In this document: one piece after another, positions 22,260 through 31,490 of the stretch
How positions within the stretch are numbered: the first letter of the stretch is position 1
How the letters are laid out: each line of letters begins with the position of its first letter
Assembly: GCA_910586995.1 (NCBI GenBank)
Contig: CAJUKZ010000007.1
Coordinates: forward strand, 1 to 64,000
Origin: an uncultured Muribaculaceae bacterium
Lineage (GTDB): Bacteria; Bacteroidota; Bacteroidia; Bacteroidales; Muribaculaceae
Direction: 5' to 3'
DNA length: 64,000 nt
Program-made: the position numbers and the translations under genes
Notes under the pieces: model-generated
Told to the model about the DNA's origin: nothing
What the model saw: only the letters and a program-made list of their open reading frames with translations
Databases searched by the model: none

Positions 22260-22586
22260 ATGATTCTTCTTCAAGCATCTCCCGCAGGCGGCGGTTTCTC
22301 CGGCATCTTTATGATTGTCGCTCTGATCGTGATTTTCTATTTCTTTATGATTCGTCCCCAGCAGAAGCGACAGAAAGAAATACGCAAATTCCGCGATGGT
22401 CTTCAGAAAGGCGACAACGTAGTCACTGCCGGTGGAATCTATGGCAAGATCTGCGAAGTGCGCCCTACAAACATTGTCGTAGAGATCGCGCAGGGCGTAA
22501 AAATCACTGTGGACAAGGGATCTGTGTATCCAAGTGCGGCTGATGCCAACCAGGCTGCCCAGCAGGACGCCAATGCGTCTAAATAA
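22260..22586 (+). CDS. yajC: Preprotein translocase subunit YajC
   Basis: 108 aa with a single N-terminal membrane helix (IFMIVALIVIFYFFMIRPQ) followed by the conserved QQKRQKEIRKFRDGLQKGD and a beta-rich domain, VVTAGGIYGKI. Accessory subunit of SecDF-YajC. Located between nusB and the YbbR-like gene, a common Bacteroidetes order, and followed by a terminator. Confidence 0.95.
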   Translation: MILLQASPAGGGFSGIFMIVALIVIFYFFMIRPQQKRQKEIRKFRDGLQKGDNVVTAGGIYGKICEVRPTNIVVEIAQGVKITVDKGSVYPSAADANQAAQQDANASK

Positions 22587-22620
22587 TAGCTTCAAGCTAT
22601 AACTGCAAGACTCTAAACAA

Positions 22621-22663
22621 CCCGCGACTATGCCTATGGCTGCGTCGCGGGCTGCATTTTTTC
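22621..22663 (+). terminator. Terminator after yajC
   Basis: CCCGCGAC (22621-22628) pairs with GTCGCGGG (22644-22651), followed by ctgcATTTTTT. It occupies the place of an apparent upstream start of the next gene, arguing for the later start at 22687. Confidence 0.8.
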
Positions 22664-22686
22664 AAAAATCCGCATATTCATTTGTC

Positions 22687-23652
22687 ATGCTCAAGGAAGT
22701 AACTCAATCAGTAAAGGCAAAACTACGCACCAAGGCCGGTAAGAATCTACTGACATTTCTCGCTTTTCTATGTCTGTCGGCCGTGCTGTGGGCTGTGCTT
22801 GTGCTTAATGAGGATATCCAACGGGATGTAAGATGTCAGGTTAAGGTCACTCATAAACCTGATTCAATTACCATTGTGTCCGAGTTGCCTGAAGCAATAA
22901 ATGTATCTGTAAGAACTCACGGCTCACAGATCCTGAAACACAAGTTCACAGGAGAACCGTGTGTCGATATTGACTTCCGGACATTCCACAGAGGCAACAG
23001 AATAAGTCTTGGCGAGACAGAACTACGCGGATTGGTACGTACACAATTTGGTTCAGACGCGCAGGTACTCAGCGTAACCCCTGATTCCATAAACATGTAC
23101 TATACCGACAGAAAACCGGTGATGCTTCCTATAACTATCGATGCTAAGATCACGACTGCCACACAGTATACACTATCCCACGCACCGGAATCAGCTACCG
23201 ACAGTGTGCTCGTGTATACGGTAGCTCCGCTTGCGTCAAATATAACAACAGTCTATACAGAGCCGATAAGATACGATAATCTTGATCACTCAGAAAAAAT
23301 AAAAGTAAAACTCATAGCACCACCACCTTTGTCAAGAGTCGAGCCTTCGGAAATCGACGTTGATATTCAGGTTGAGTCTCTGATATCAAAGACAAGGAAA
23401 GTGCTCGTTCAGGTCAAAAACGCTCCTGCCGGCACAAATATCACCACATTCCCTGCTATGGTCGAGGTCACGTATATGGTGCCGATGGGATTATACAATG
23501 AGGTACTTCCCGAGTTCTTAGTGGAAGCTGATTACAGCGGAGCGCGCAAAGGCTCAGGCAAACTGCCACTGCAACTCACTCATGTACCTGACGAACTGCG
23601 CAATGTATACATAACCACCGACAGTGTAAGCTTTGTTATCGAACAGAAGTAG
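22687..23652 (+). CDS. YbbR-like domain protein
   Basis: 321 aa from ATG 22687 (an upstream ATG at 22630 lies in the terminator stem). One N-terminal membrane helix (LLTFLAFLCLSAVLWAVLV) followed by repeated YbbR-like beta domains (PVMLPITIDAKIT..., KVLVQVKNAPAG...). YbbR/CdaR proteins regulate the diadenylate cyclase CdaA in Firmicutes; the Bacteroidetes role is less clear. Usually sits directly before coaE, as here. Confidence 0.85.
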   Translation: MLKEVTQSVKAKLRTKAGKNLLTFLAFLCLSAVLWAVLVLNEDIQRDVRCQVKVTHKPDSITIVSELPEAINVSVRTHGSQILKHKFTGEPCVDIDFRTFHRGNRISLGETELRGLVRTQFGSDAQVLSVTPDSINMYYTDRKPVMLPITIDAKITTATQYTLSHAPESATDSVLVYTVAPLASNITTVYTEPIRYDNLDHSEKIKVKLIAPPPLSRVEPSEIDVDIQVESLISKTRKVLVQVKNAPAGTNITTFPAMVEVTYMVPMGLYNEVLPEFLVEADYSGARKGSGKLPLQLTHVPDELRNVYITTDSVSFVIEQK

Positions 23653-23659
23653 CAACAAC

Positions 23660-24250
23660 ATGACAACCCGCATAATAGCAATAACCGGAGGTATTGGCGC
23701 AGGAAAATCCATAGTCTGTAAGATATTGCGCGCATCAGGCTATTCCGTATATGACTGCGACACTGAGGCAAAACGCATCATGGATACAGATGCCGGCATA
23801 AAATCAAAACTTATATCCCTGATACATCCATCGACAATAAAGAGCGATGGCTCCATAGACAGGCCGCTGCTTTCTAATATAGTATTCAACTGTGCCGACA
23901 AACTTGCTGTTCTTAACTCTATCGTGCATGGTGCGGTAAAGGACGACGTCAAGGCCACAGCAGATTCAATGCAGCCTGGATCTACCCTATTCATTGAATC
24001 AGCTATCGTATATGCATCAGGGCTCAACGGAATCACCGATGAAATATGGGAAGTTACAGCACCTGAAGAAACACGTATAGAGCGTGTGATGCGCCGCAAT
24101 GCCATGAACTACAATCAGGTTAAGGCACGCATAAACAGTCAGAACAACGAATTTGGCCATCCGGACCATTATATCCTCATCAATGACGGAATATTGCCGG
24201 TACTACCCCAACTTGAAGATCGGCTAAGACGTAGCGGTATTATGAAATAA
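23660..24250 (+). CDS. coaE: Dephospho-CoA kinase
   Basis: 196 aa from ATG 23660, 7 nt after the previous stop. P-loop GGIGAGKS (residues 9-16) and the DCDTEAKR segment that follows are CoaE signatures; the ATP-dependent last step of CoA synthesis. The usual HPxI/V-type motif is changed to SIVHGAVKDD. It ends overlapping, tail to tail by 11 nt, with the minus-strand amidase. Confidence 0.93.
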   Translation: MTTRIIAITGGIGAGKSIVCKILRASGYSVYDCDTEAKRIMDTDAGIKSKLISLIHPSTIKSDGSIDRPLLSNIVFNCADKLAVLNSIVHGAVKDDVKATADSMQPGSTLFIESAIVYASGLNGITDEIWEVTAPEETRIERVMRRNAMNYNQVKARINSQNNEFGHPDHYILINDGILPVLPQLEDRLRRSGIMK

Positions 24251-25064
24251 CAGCCGAACAAGCTACTGAAAAATCATCCATATCATTTCCAGTCGGAAGC
24301 CTGCGCCGGCATTGTTCAAGATGTTTCCTGGAGACTTCGGCAATTATAATCTCCATGCCATTCCCTAAATCGCAGCTCCCCCCCACTGGGACACCGTATG
24401 CATCGACTATTTTAGATAGACCGTCATATCTGCCATAATCATCACAACCGGATCTATCGCATCCCACATACACCGATTGGTTCTCTATGGCTCTGGCACT
24501 CAATAACGTATTCCAGGCATAGGCTCTTGCCTCAGGCCAATTGGCAGGCACGAGCATAACATCGTATGTATATCTCACACTACGACACCATACGGGAAAA
24601 CGCATATCATAACACACTATCATCGAAATATTCCATCCCTTGAAGTCCACAACAGGAGGCAACCCCTCACCGGGCGAGAATACCGTAGCCTCCGCACTAA
24701 GGGAGAACAAATGCCTCTTATCATAGAACACCTGGCTTCCATCCGGTTTTATGAAAAAGGCCCTGTTGTAAAACTTTCCACAGTCCGACGCCGCATACCC
24801 ACCTGCAATAGCCCAACCATATTCCGCCGACAAATTCCGTATGCAATCCAGTGTAGGTCCGTCAATAGGTTCGCAGCATTCCTTCAGCAATGCTGCATCA
24901 GTTATAAACCCCGTTGAGAACAACTCAGGAAGCACCGCAATATCAGGTTTAATTCCTTGATCATGCATCGCCGACATATACCGCTTCACACGGTCGAGAT
25001 TTTCTCTCACATCAGCCCATGCGATATCCAAAGGTATAATGGCTATTGAAAGTGTATCATTCAT
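24240..25064 (-). CDS. Nitrilase-superfamily (omega-amidase, YafV-like) hydrolase
   Basis: 274 aa carbon-nitrogen hydrolase. The Glu-Lys-Cys triad is visible: AVLPELFSTGF (Glu), YDKRHLF (Lys) and SMIVCYDMRFPVWCR (Cys). The start MNDTLSIAIIPLDIAWAD is typical for YafV-like omega-amidases, which deamidate alpha-ketoglutaramate or ketosuccinamate. The start overlaps the upstream acyltransferase stop by 4 nt, so the two are co-transcribed. Confidence 0.9.
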   Translation of the reverse strand: MNDTLSIAIIPLDIAWADVRENLDRVKRYMSAMHDQGIKPDIAVLPELFSTGFITDAALLKECCEPIDGPTLDCIRNLSAEYGWAIAGGYAASDCGKFYNRAFFIKPDGSQVFYDKRHLFSLSAEATVFSPGEGLPPVVDFKGWNISMIVCYDMRFPVWCRSVRYTYDVMLVPANWPEARAYAWNTLLSARAIENQSVYVGCDRSGCDDYGRYDGLSKIVDAYGVPVGGSCDLGNGMEIIIAEVSRKHLEQCRRRLPTGNDMDDFSVACSAVIS

Positions 25065-25603
25065 TCGACTGCAAATTTTTCAGGATGTTTTCCTACAAAT
25101 GGCTTATAGTATGACTTGATCCGGTCCATATCCTGATCAATATCGCCGCTAAGTTCTGCGACATCTTTTATAAGAACCTGCTTTGTGGCAAAGTCAATAG
25201 CACCAAGCAATACCGGCACGTCAGCAGCATATGCGATCCTTAAAAAGCCGGAATGCCAATTCACTACTCTTTTGCGCGTACCTTCCGGTGTAATCGCCAG
25301 AACAAGATGCGATGATGTTCTGAACTTCTTCACAAGCGCGTCGACAAGCGATGGTGTTCCTGGTCTTCTATCGACCGGAACACCGCCGATTCTTCTGAAA
25401 AATATACCTAATGGGAAGAAAAACCATGATTTCTTCATCAGAAAACCGGCTTTTCTTCCCACTGAGGCATAGGCAAGCTTTCCTATTATAAAATCCAAGT
25501 TGCTCGTATGTGGGGCTACACATATTATAGCCTTATCATAGTCCGGCACAGTGATGTCAACCCGCCAACCGAACATTTTAAGTATCATTCCACTTAGATT
25601 CAT
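25061..25603 (-). CDS. PlsC-type 1-acyl-sn-glycerol-3-phosphate acyltransferase
   Basis: 180 aa PlsC-family acyltransferase with HTSNLD (the HX4D catalytic motif), a GGVPVDR glycerol-phosphate-binding segment and ITPEGTRK. Short for the family but with the core complete; no clear membrane helix beyond the N-terminal hydrophobic patch. Probably acylates a lysophospholipid or related acceptor. Translationally coupled to the downstream amidase. Confidence 0.85.
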   Translation of the reverse strand: MNLSGMILKMFGWRVDITVPDYDKAIICVAPHTSNLDFIIGKLAYASVGRKAGFLMKKSWFFFPLGIFFRRIGGVPVDRRPGTPSLVDALVKKFRTSSHLVLAITPEGTRKRVVNWHSGFLRIAYAADVPVLLGAIDFATKQVLIKDVAELSGDIDQDMDRIKSYYKPFVGKHPEKFAVE

Positions 25604-25629
25604 TCCCCGGAGCTTGACTTTAGAATATA

Positions 25630-25959
25630 TTATTTCTTAGGACGTGCCTCATTCATAGCTTTCACAATTGTTTTTACCGAAGCGTTGAATTCATCAATCA
25701 GATGTTTGTAGGCTTTCTTATTATATGCGGCTTTAGCTTTATTATACTCTTTTGCGTTATCAAAATCACGCGCCACCTTATCATATGCAAAAGTTGCACG
25801 ATCAAGTGCCACACACTGTAGTTCTGCAATCTTGCCTACAATATTACGGACTTTATCAATCGAATATTCTTCGTTGACATTAGCTGCATATACAATTTCA
25901 GCAGCAAGATCACCGCATACCCTACGGATATACTTTTTCAGATTTCTTTTGTTTGACAT
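25630..25959 (-). CDS. Hypothetical basic helical protein
   Basis: 109 aa, highly basic, helical throughout, with many Lys and Ala (KYIRRVCGDLAAEI, KAKAAYNKKAYKHLI). Resembles small conserved Bacteroidales proteins of unknown function; nucleic-acid binding would fit its charge but is not shown. Lies between the threonine-synthase-like gene and the acyltransferase, same strand. Confidence 0.65.
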   Translation of the reverse strand: MSNKRNLKKYIRRVCGDLAAEIVYAANVNEEYSIDKVRNIVGKIAELQCVALDRATFAYDKVARDFDNAKEYNKAKAAYNKKAYKHLIDEFNASVKTIVKAMNEARPKK

Positions 25960-25992
25960 AATCTTAACTATTAATAATTAAACCGGGTATAT

Positions 25993-27042
25993 TCACAAAG
26001 CAGAAGCCTTATTGCATACCGCCGATAATACAAATTTCTTTAATGCAGGAAGTGTAGCCGAGATCCTGATTCCTTGCGAAGGCAACGTTCCCACTGCCGG
26101 AGTCCTCGTAGGAAACGTCGCTATAGCCACACCTATCTCACCATCTTCCAGATAACGCCCGTAGCGCGCGATCTTCTGCTCCGGCATTATAATGGTGCGC
26201 TTTATTGGAAGTCCCATCTGCAAAGCAAGCTGTGCGGCTGTAGCCATAGCAGGATTACTATCGGGAATCACAAACACGAGACCCGATCCAAGCACAGAAT
26301 CTCCGGTGTGTCCGTACTCTAAGCGCGTTTGCAGAAGCCTCGCGTAAGCCTGGAAGAAAAATATGACCCTGACCAACAACACCGCCGGATTCATGGCATT
26401 TGCCGTGGTAAGATAGCCGCAGCCATCAGGAGATTCAGAACAAACCAGCTCGCGTATGAGCGAATCGCATCTCTTACGGTCGCACAATAGTTCCACAGTG
26501 TGCACATGTGGTGATATATCTTTCAGCTTACGCAAAAGGACGTCATTAAGTGCGCCGTGGTTGAATACGAGCAGATTGTCCACCGAAGGCATATCTGCAA
26601 AAGCCGATGCTACAGAAACAGCCGTACTCTCGCTGACACTGGTAGCCATAGTGACTTTAATATCCTCTTTCTGCATATACAGGCGTATAAGACCGGCAAT
26701 AAACCGTGCGCCAAAATCCTTATGGGTCCTTGTCGGGCCATGAAAAAGTTCAAGCCTGTATGTTGTACCTGATACATCGACTAAAGGAATATCAGGTATA
26801 AATGTCGAGTCAACCAATTTCTTGATGCTATCGGCGGATAACTCCTCTGCCAGAACAGACGACGCCACACCATAGGCAATCTCGCCAAGTGTCATTCCAG
26901 GAAGATTATTTATAAATGCCATTGGCAAAGTTGGTGGAGATTCAGGCAAGAATACTCCGCCTCCGGGCGCACCTCCGGCAAGAAAGGCAGCTTTGAATGT
27001 ATCTGTTGTGACCTTTGGGTCATGGGTGCTTATGAATTGCAT
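25993..27042 (-). CDS. thrC: Divergent, short threonine-synthase-like protein
   Basis: 349 aa against about 430 for Bacteroidetes ThrC. The N-terminal ThrC pattern is kept, including the PLP-lysine context GPTRTHKDFGARF (Lys108) and YLTTANAMNPA. However, the phosphate-binding SGDTG loop reads SVSES (135-139), the SGNFGN loop reads PDSNPA, and the C-terminal part with the DPHGA motif is absent. It follows thrA by 26 nt on the same strand. It may be a pseudoenzyme or have a changed activity; the symbol records homology only. Confidence 0.75.
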   Translation of the reverse strand: MQFISTHDPKVTTDTFKAAFLAGGAPGGGVFLPESPPTLPMAFINNLPGMTLGEIAYGVASSVLAEELSADSIKKLVDSTFIPDIPLVDVSGTTYRLELFHGPTRTHKDFGARFIAGLIRLYMQKEDIKVTMATSVSESTAVSVASAFADMPSVDNLLVFNHGALNDVLLRKLKDISPHVHTVELLCDRKRCDSLIRELVCSESPDGCGYLTTANAMNPAVLLVRVIFFFQAYARLLQTRLEYGHTGDSVLGSGLVFVIPDSNPAMATAAQLALQMGLPIKRTIIMPEQKIARYGRYLEDGEIGVAIATFPTRTPAVGTLPSQGIRISATLPALKKFVLSAVCNKASAL

Positions 27043-27068
27043 CGGCTAAAGTACAATAGATAAATTTT

Positions 27069-29510
27069 TCATCTGATGTTAGCAATACTTATGATATCGG
27101 CAAAAACGCCGGCGGCAGTCACGTCCGCTCCCGCTCCATATCCTTTTATGACCATAGGATAGTCATGATAACGCTCCGTGGTCAACAATATAACGTTATT
27201 GCTACTGCTAAGGTTGTAGAACGGATGCGTGCTGTCCACTGCCCGCAGTTCCACAATTGCCTTACCGGCCTCCATTTCGGCCACAAACCTGTATTTCTTT
27301 CCGGATTTTTCCGCCTGTGCCCTGTTTCTCTCCATATCTCGCTCGCATTCCCTCATTACCCTCAGGAAGTCTTCACCAGTACCTGCAAATGCCTCTGCCG
27401 GCAGCAGGGGATGCCGCTCTACGTCGGCCTGTTCGATCGCGTATCCCGCCTCTCTTGTGAGAATAACTATCTTACGGATAACATCCGCTCCGCTAAGATC
27501 AATTCTTGGATCGGGTTCGCAGTATCCTTCCGCCTGTGCCATCTCTACAGCCTTGCTCAATGAAATATCGGCAGACATCACATTAAAGATATAATTTAGT
27601 GTACCTGATAGCACGGCTTCTATACGGATAATCCTGTCGCCTGAATTTATCAGGCTGTTTATCGTATTTATGACCGGAAGACCCGCGCCGACATTTGTCT
27701 CAAACAGGAACTTTACATCGCGTTTTCTGGCTATTTTTTTTAGACGCGAATAATTCTCATAGTCACTTGATGCAGCGATTTTATTGGCTGCCACGACATT
27801 TATATTGTTATCCAACAGGTCAGCATATATATCAGCAATATCCTGAGATGCTGTACAATCCACAAACACACTGTTGAACAGATTCATTCTCTCTATCTCC
27901 GACAGGATATTTTCAGGTGTGGCATCGAGATCCGAAGAGTTCAGCAGACTCTCATATTTTTCAAGATCAATTCCTTCCTCATCAAATACACATTTCCTTG
28001 AATTGATCAGGCCCGTAATCTTGATATCAAGGGCTTTCTCGGACAGCAGACGATCGTGTTGCGATTTTATCTGTGAAAGCAGGCTGCGCCCCACTTTGCC
28101 TACACCGGCAAGAAACACGTGCATCACCTGCCTGTCGCTCAAAAAGAAGGAATCATGGATCACACTGAGCGCTTTGTGAAGATCACTGCGGTCTATTATA
28201 CACGATATATTTGTACCCGAAGCACCCTGTGCCACTGCGATAACACCGATTCCATTACGGCCCAACGTGTTGAAGAACCTGCCACTGACACCGGTAGCCT
28301 GTTTCATATTCTCCCCGACTATAGCAATAGTGGACATTCCCCGGCGGGCTGATATATCGGTAATCTCACCCAGCCGCAACTCTGCGGCATATTCCTCACG
28401 CAGCACTTCCACTGCAAGATCTACGCAGTCGGCAGTCACAGCAAGTGTAGTATTATTCTCACTTGATGCCTGCGACACAAAGAATACGCTGATGCCATTA
28501 TTGGCAAGCGCATTGAATATACGGGCATTCACACCTATTATTCCGACCATACCAAGGCCCGTGACAGAAATCATACACGTGTCCTTGATCGACGAAATAC
28601 CCTTTATTGGTTTTTCATATCCGGATGAGCATTGCTTCGAAATCAAAGTTCCCGGAGCACTTGGATTGAACGTATTTTTTATCCGTATAGGTATGTTTTT
28701 ATGAAATACAGGATATATTGTAGGAGGATATATGACCTTTGCTCCATAATTGCACAACTCCATAGCCTCGAGATATGTGAGTTCCTCAATTACATATGCG
28801 GTTGAGATCTCACGAGGATCAGCAGTCATGAAGCCGTCCACATCAGTCCATATCTCCAGTGATTCTGCTCCAAGAACCGACGCTATGATGGAGGCCGTGT
28901 AGTCGCTGCCGCCGCGGCCAAGGTTCGAGACATCGCCGTGTTGGTTGCATGCAATGAATCCGGGGACAAGCGATATTCCGTTCATTTTGCCGCAGAACGT
29001 CTCATGTATAAGCCGCTCCGTATTTTCCTTATCAAGCACATTTTTTCCACACTGCCGGCATGTACGTATGAACTTACGTGAATCATAGAGCCTCGCTCCA
29101 TCTATCACGAAAGAGATTATTCCTGAAGACAGCCTTTCGCCATACGAAACAATGGTGTCAAGCGTTCGTTCCGACAAATCCCTGATCAGAGACACCCCCA
29201 TGTATATATTACCCAACTCATCAAGGAGCGGGGTTGCCAGATCAACAGCATCTGCCTGCCGGTTGTGCGGCACTGCGGTCTCTATCATATCGCGATGCCT
29301 TGCCACTATTGAATTATACGTGGATAAATAATCCTCGCCGGCGGATGCCTGATGCGCAGCCTTGATAAGCATATCAGTAACACCGCCGAATGCAGATACT
29401 ACGACAACAAGCGCATCACCGGCCCTTGCCTGCGATTCAACAATCTGTTTTACATTTTCAATAGAAGCCGCCGATCCGACCGACGTACCCCCGAATTTCA
29501 GGACTTTCAA
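27069..29510 (-). CDS. thrA: Bifunctional aspartokinase / homoserine dehydrogenase
   Basis: 813 aa. The N-terminal aspartokinase opens KFGGTSVGSAASI and carries SNLGRGGSDYTASI; two ACT domains lie in about 310-460 (VTGLGMVGIIGVNARIF, VGENMKQATG). The C-terminal homoserine dehydrogenase begins VFLAGVGKVGRSLL, with AANKIAAS and GTLNYIFNVM. It catalyses the first and third steps of threonine and methionine synthesis. In many Bacteroidetes a homoserine kinase follows; here the divergent ThrC-like gene follows directly. Confidence 0.96.
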   Translation of the reverse strand: MKVLKFGGTSVGSAASIENVKQIVESQARAGDALVVVVSAFGGVTDMLIKAAHQASAGEDYLSTYNSIVARHRDMIETAVPHNRQADAVDLATPLLDELGNIYMGVSLIRDLSERTLDTIVSYGERLSSGIISFVIDGARLYDSRKFIRTCRQCGKNVLDKENTERLIHETFCGKMNGISLVPGFIACNQHGDVSNLGRGGSDYTASIIASVLGAESLEIWTDVDGFMTADPREISTAYVIEELTYLEAMELCNYGAKVIYPPTIYPVFHKNIPIRIKNTFNPSAPGTLISKQCSSGYEKPIKGISSIKDTCMISVTGLGMVGIIGVNARIFNALANNGISVFFVSQASSENNTTLAVTADCVDLAVEVLREEYAAELRLGEITDISARRGMSTIAIVGENMKQATGVSGRFFNTLGRNGIGVIAVAQGASGTNISCIIDRSDLHKALSVIHDSFFLSDRQVMHVFLAGVGKVGRSLLSQIKSQHDRLLSEKALDIKITGLINSRKCVFDEEGIDLEKYESLLNSSDLDATPENILSEIERMNLFNSVFVDCTASQDIADIYADLLDNNINVVAANKIAASSDYENYSRLKKIARKRDVKFLFETNVGAGLPVINTINSLINSGDRIIRIEAVLSGTLNYIFNVMSADISLSKAVEMAQAEGYCEPDPRIDLSGADVIRKIVILTREAGYAIEQADVERHPLLPAEAFAGTGEDFLRVMRECERDMERNRAQAEKSGKKYRFVAEMEAGKAIVELRAVDSTHPFYNLSSSNNVILLTTERYHDYPMVIKGYGAGADVTAAGVFADIISIANIR

Positions 29511-29718
29511 AATTTTATAGATCTGGATTAATTATGTCTGTTGCACTACCTTAATATGCTATAAACAATACGTCAAGCATTACAGACAATTTATTCATCA
29601 TGCAAATATAGTCATTTTGCATATTTTTATGAAAAAAATCCATTAACTTTGCAGAGCTAAAAAAGAAAGCACACGATTTGAATACATAAACACATAAACC
29701 AATTTAACCATCATTATT

Positions 29719-31470
29719 ATGAATATCTTGCAGAGGCATGGTATCGCAGCGTTGCCATTGGCGATGTCCATTGCTCTTACAGGTTGCGTCGACAATGACT
29801 ATGATCTATCAAAAGACATTGATATGAACATAACAGTCGGCGGCAACATCACAATCCCTTCAAGCAGTACAGACAACTACACGATGAAGCAGATCCTTGA
29901 TCTTGACGAGAATGGGAATAGTTGCATACAACCGATTGGAGACCAGTTCGGACTTGCCGCCGGCGACTACGTACTGGTACAGGACGGAAACAAAACGCCT
30001 TCTACCTATTCCATCAGCCGCATATCCATAACCGACATAAAGGCTAATGGTAATTCTGCCAGTCTTTCATTTCCTGTAGGTCAGACCTCTGCGACAGTGA
30101 ATAATCTCACAAACGTAATCGAGCTAAATGACGACAATGTGGACAAGCAGATACTTTCGATAGATGAAGCCAGAACCAATTTTGAATTAAAGTTCCGTCT
30201 ATCTGCAACATCGACCAGCAGCTCCTATACCGGCTCTGCAGTAATCGCCAAAGGATTCCGCATTGCTTTCCCCAAGCAGTGGGTAATGGAAAACCGCACG
30301 ACCGGAGGATATACCACACTTGGCAACGATAATGTCCTGACATTTACTCAAGACCGCACTATCCCCGCCGGAGGCGCGCTCGATTTAGTACTTCATATTT
30401 CTGCTTTCGATCTGACCAAGGCAGCTGCCGGTCAAGGACTGTATGAGCCAGGACATTTCAAATTCGACTCGGAGATTGTCTCCAACGGACAGGTCCGTAT
30501 CTCTGGAAGCAGTAACTCAGCCGTAAACATGCGAGTCACAGCGACTCCCATCATACCCACAATAACTGTCACCGGACTTACCGGCAAAGTAGATCCTAAC
30601 ATAAGTATGTCAAGTTCGTACTTCCCTATCGAGGGAATTCCTGGATTTCTGCATGACCAGAACAACGTCTTCGACTTCTACAACCCTTGCATCTACTTTA
30701 CCATAAATAATACATGCCCGGCTGCCGTAAGCCTCAATGCCGTATTTGTAGCCAATTACCACGACGGCAAACCATCGAAGACAATACGTGTCGGCGATCT
30801 TTACGGAACAAGCAAAGTGATGATCCCCGCCGGAACAACATCCACAATTTGTCTGTCGAGGCTTGGACAAAACGGAAAGACCGGTGCGATAAACGTGGCT
30901 GTCCCTCAGCTCTCTGAATTATTCATGTCCTTGCCTTCGTCAATTGAAGTAACTGACATCAAGGCCAAGATTCCAACAGACAAAAGCATAACATTTGAAC
31001 TTGGACAGAACTATTCCTTTGATGTAGATTATCAGTTGGTAGTTCCCCTTTCGTTCGGAGAAAATGCCCGATTCACCTATTTCACCGATGATAAGGATTG
31101 GGACGAAGATCTCGAAGACTATAACTTCAATCAAGCCATAGCTACTCTTACTATAGAGAATACTTCTCCTGTAAGGCTTGTTCCTGAGATCAATGCCCTT
31201 GACCGTAATGGAAACATTATGACTGATGTCACCGCAACGGTTGAAGGTTTCGTCGCCGGCGGTTCTGTATCTGCGCCTGCAACAAGCGAATTAAAAATCA
31301 CATTGAAATCAACCGCCCGCAATCTCAACGAACTCAACGGTGTCGCGTTCCTGTTCAACGCTACAAACGACGGCTCACACGTAGGCGTTCCATTTAATGT
31401 CGCCCAATATATAAAGTTCTCCGACATTGTCCTGAAAATTATCGGCGGAATCGATATTGACCTCAACTAA
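29719..31470 (+). CDS. Lipoprotein of unknown function
   Basis: 583 aa with a signal peptide and lipobox (SIALTGCVDNDYDLSKD; Cys23), followed by beta-rich, Ser/Thr-rich sequence like stacked immunoglobulin-type domains. Probably exported to the cell envelope. It is followed within about 20 nt by the DUF5723 outer-membrane protein, and the two probably form an operon. A TAACTTTG box at 29644-29651 may be its -7. Confidence 0.8.
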   Translation: MNILQRHGIAALPLAMSIALTGCVDNDYDLSKDIDMNITVGGNITIPSSSTDNYTMKQILDLDENGNSCIQPIGDQFGLAAGDYVLVQDGNKTPSTYSISRISITDIKANGNSASLSFPVGQTSATVNNLTNVIELNDDNVDKQILSIDEARTNFELKFRLSATSTSSSYTGSAVIAKGFRIAFPKQWVMENRTTGGYTTLGNDNVLTFTQDRTIPAGGALDLVLHISAFDLTKAAAGQGLYEPGHFKFDSEIVSNGQVRISGSSNSAVNMRVTATPIIPTITVTGLTGKVDPNISMSSSYFPIEGIPGFLHDQNNVFDFYNPCIYFTINNTCPAAVSLNAVFVANYHDGKPSKTIRVGDLYGTSKVMIPAGTTSTICLSRLGQNGKTGAINVAVPQLSELFMSLPSSIEVTDIKAKIPTDKSITFELGQNYSFDVDYQLVVPLSFGENARFTYFTDDKDWDEDLEDYNFNQAIATLTIENTSPVRLVPEINALDRNGNIMTDVTATVEGFVAGGSVSAPATSELKITLKSTARNLNELNGVAFLFNATNDGSHVGVPFNVAQYIKFSDIVLKIIGGIDIDLN

Positions 31471-31490
31471 TCTAATCAATGCGAACAACA

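Noticed and set aside
22630..22686. Upstream start for the YbbR-like gene
   Set aside because: It lies inside the stem of the yajC terminator, and the residues it adds do not resemble the family N-terminus.
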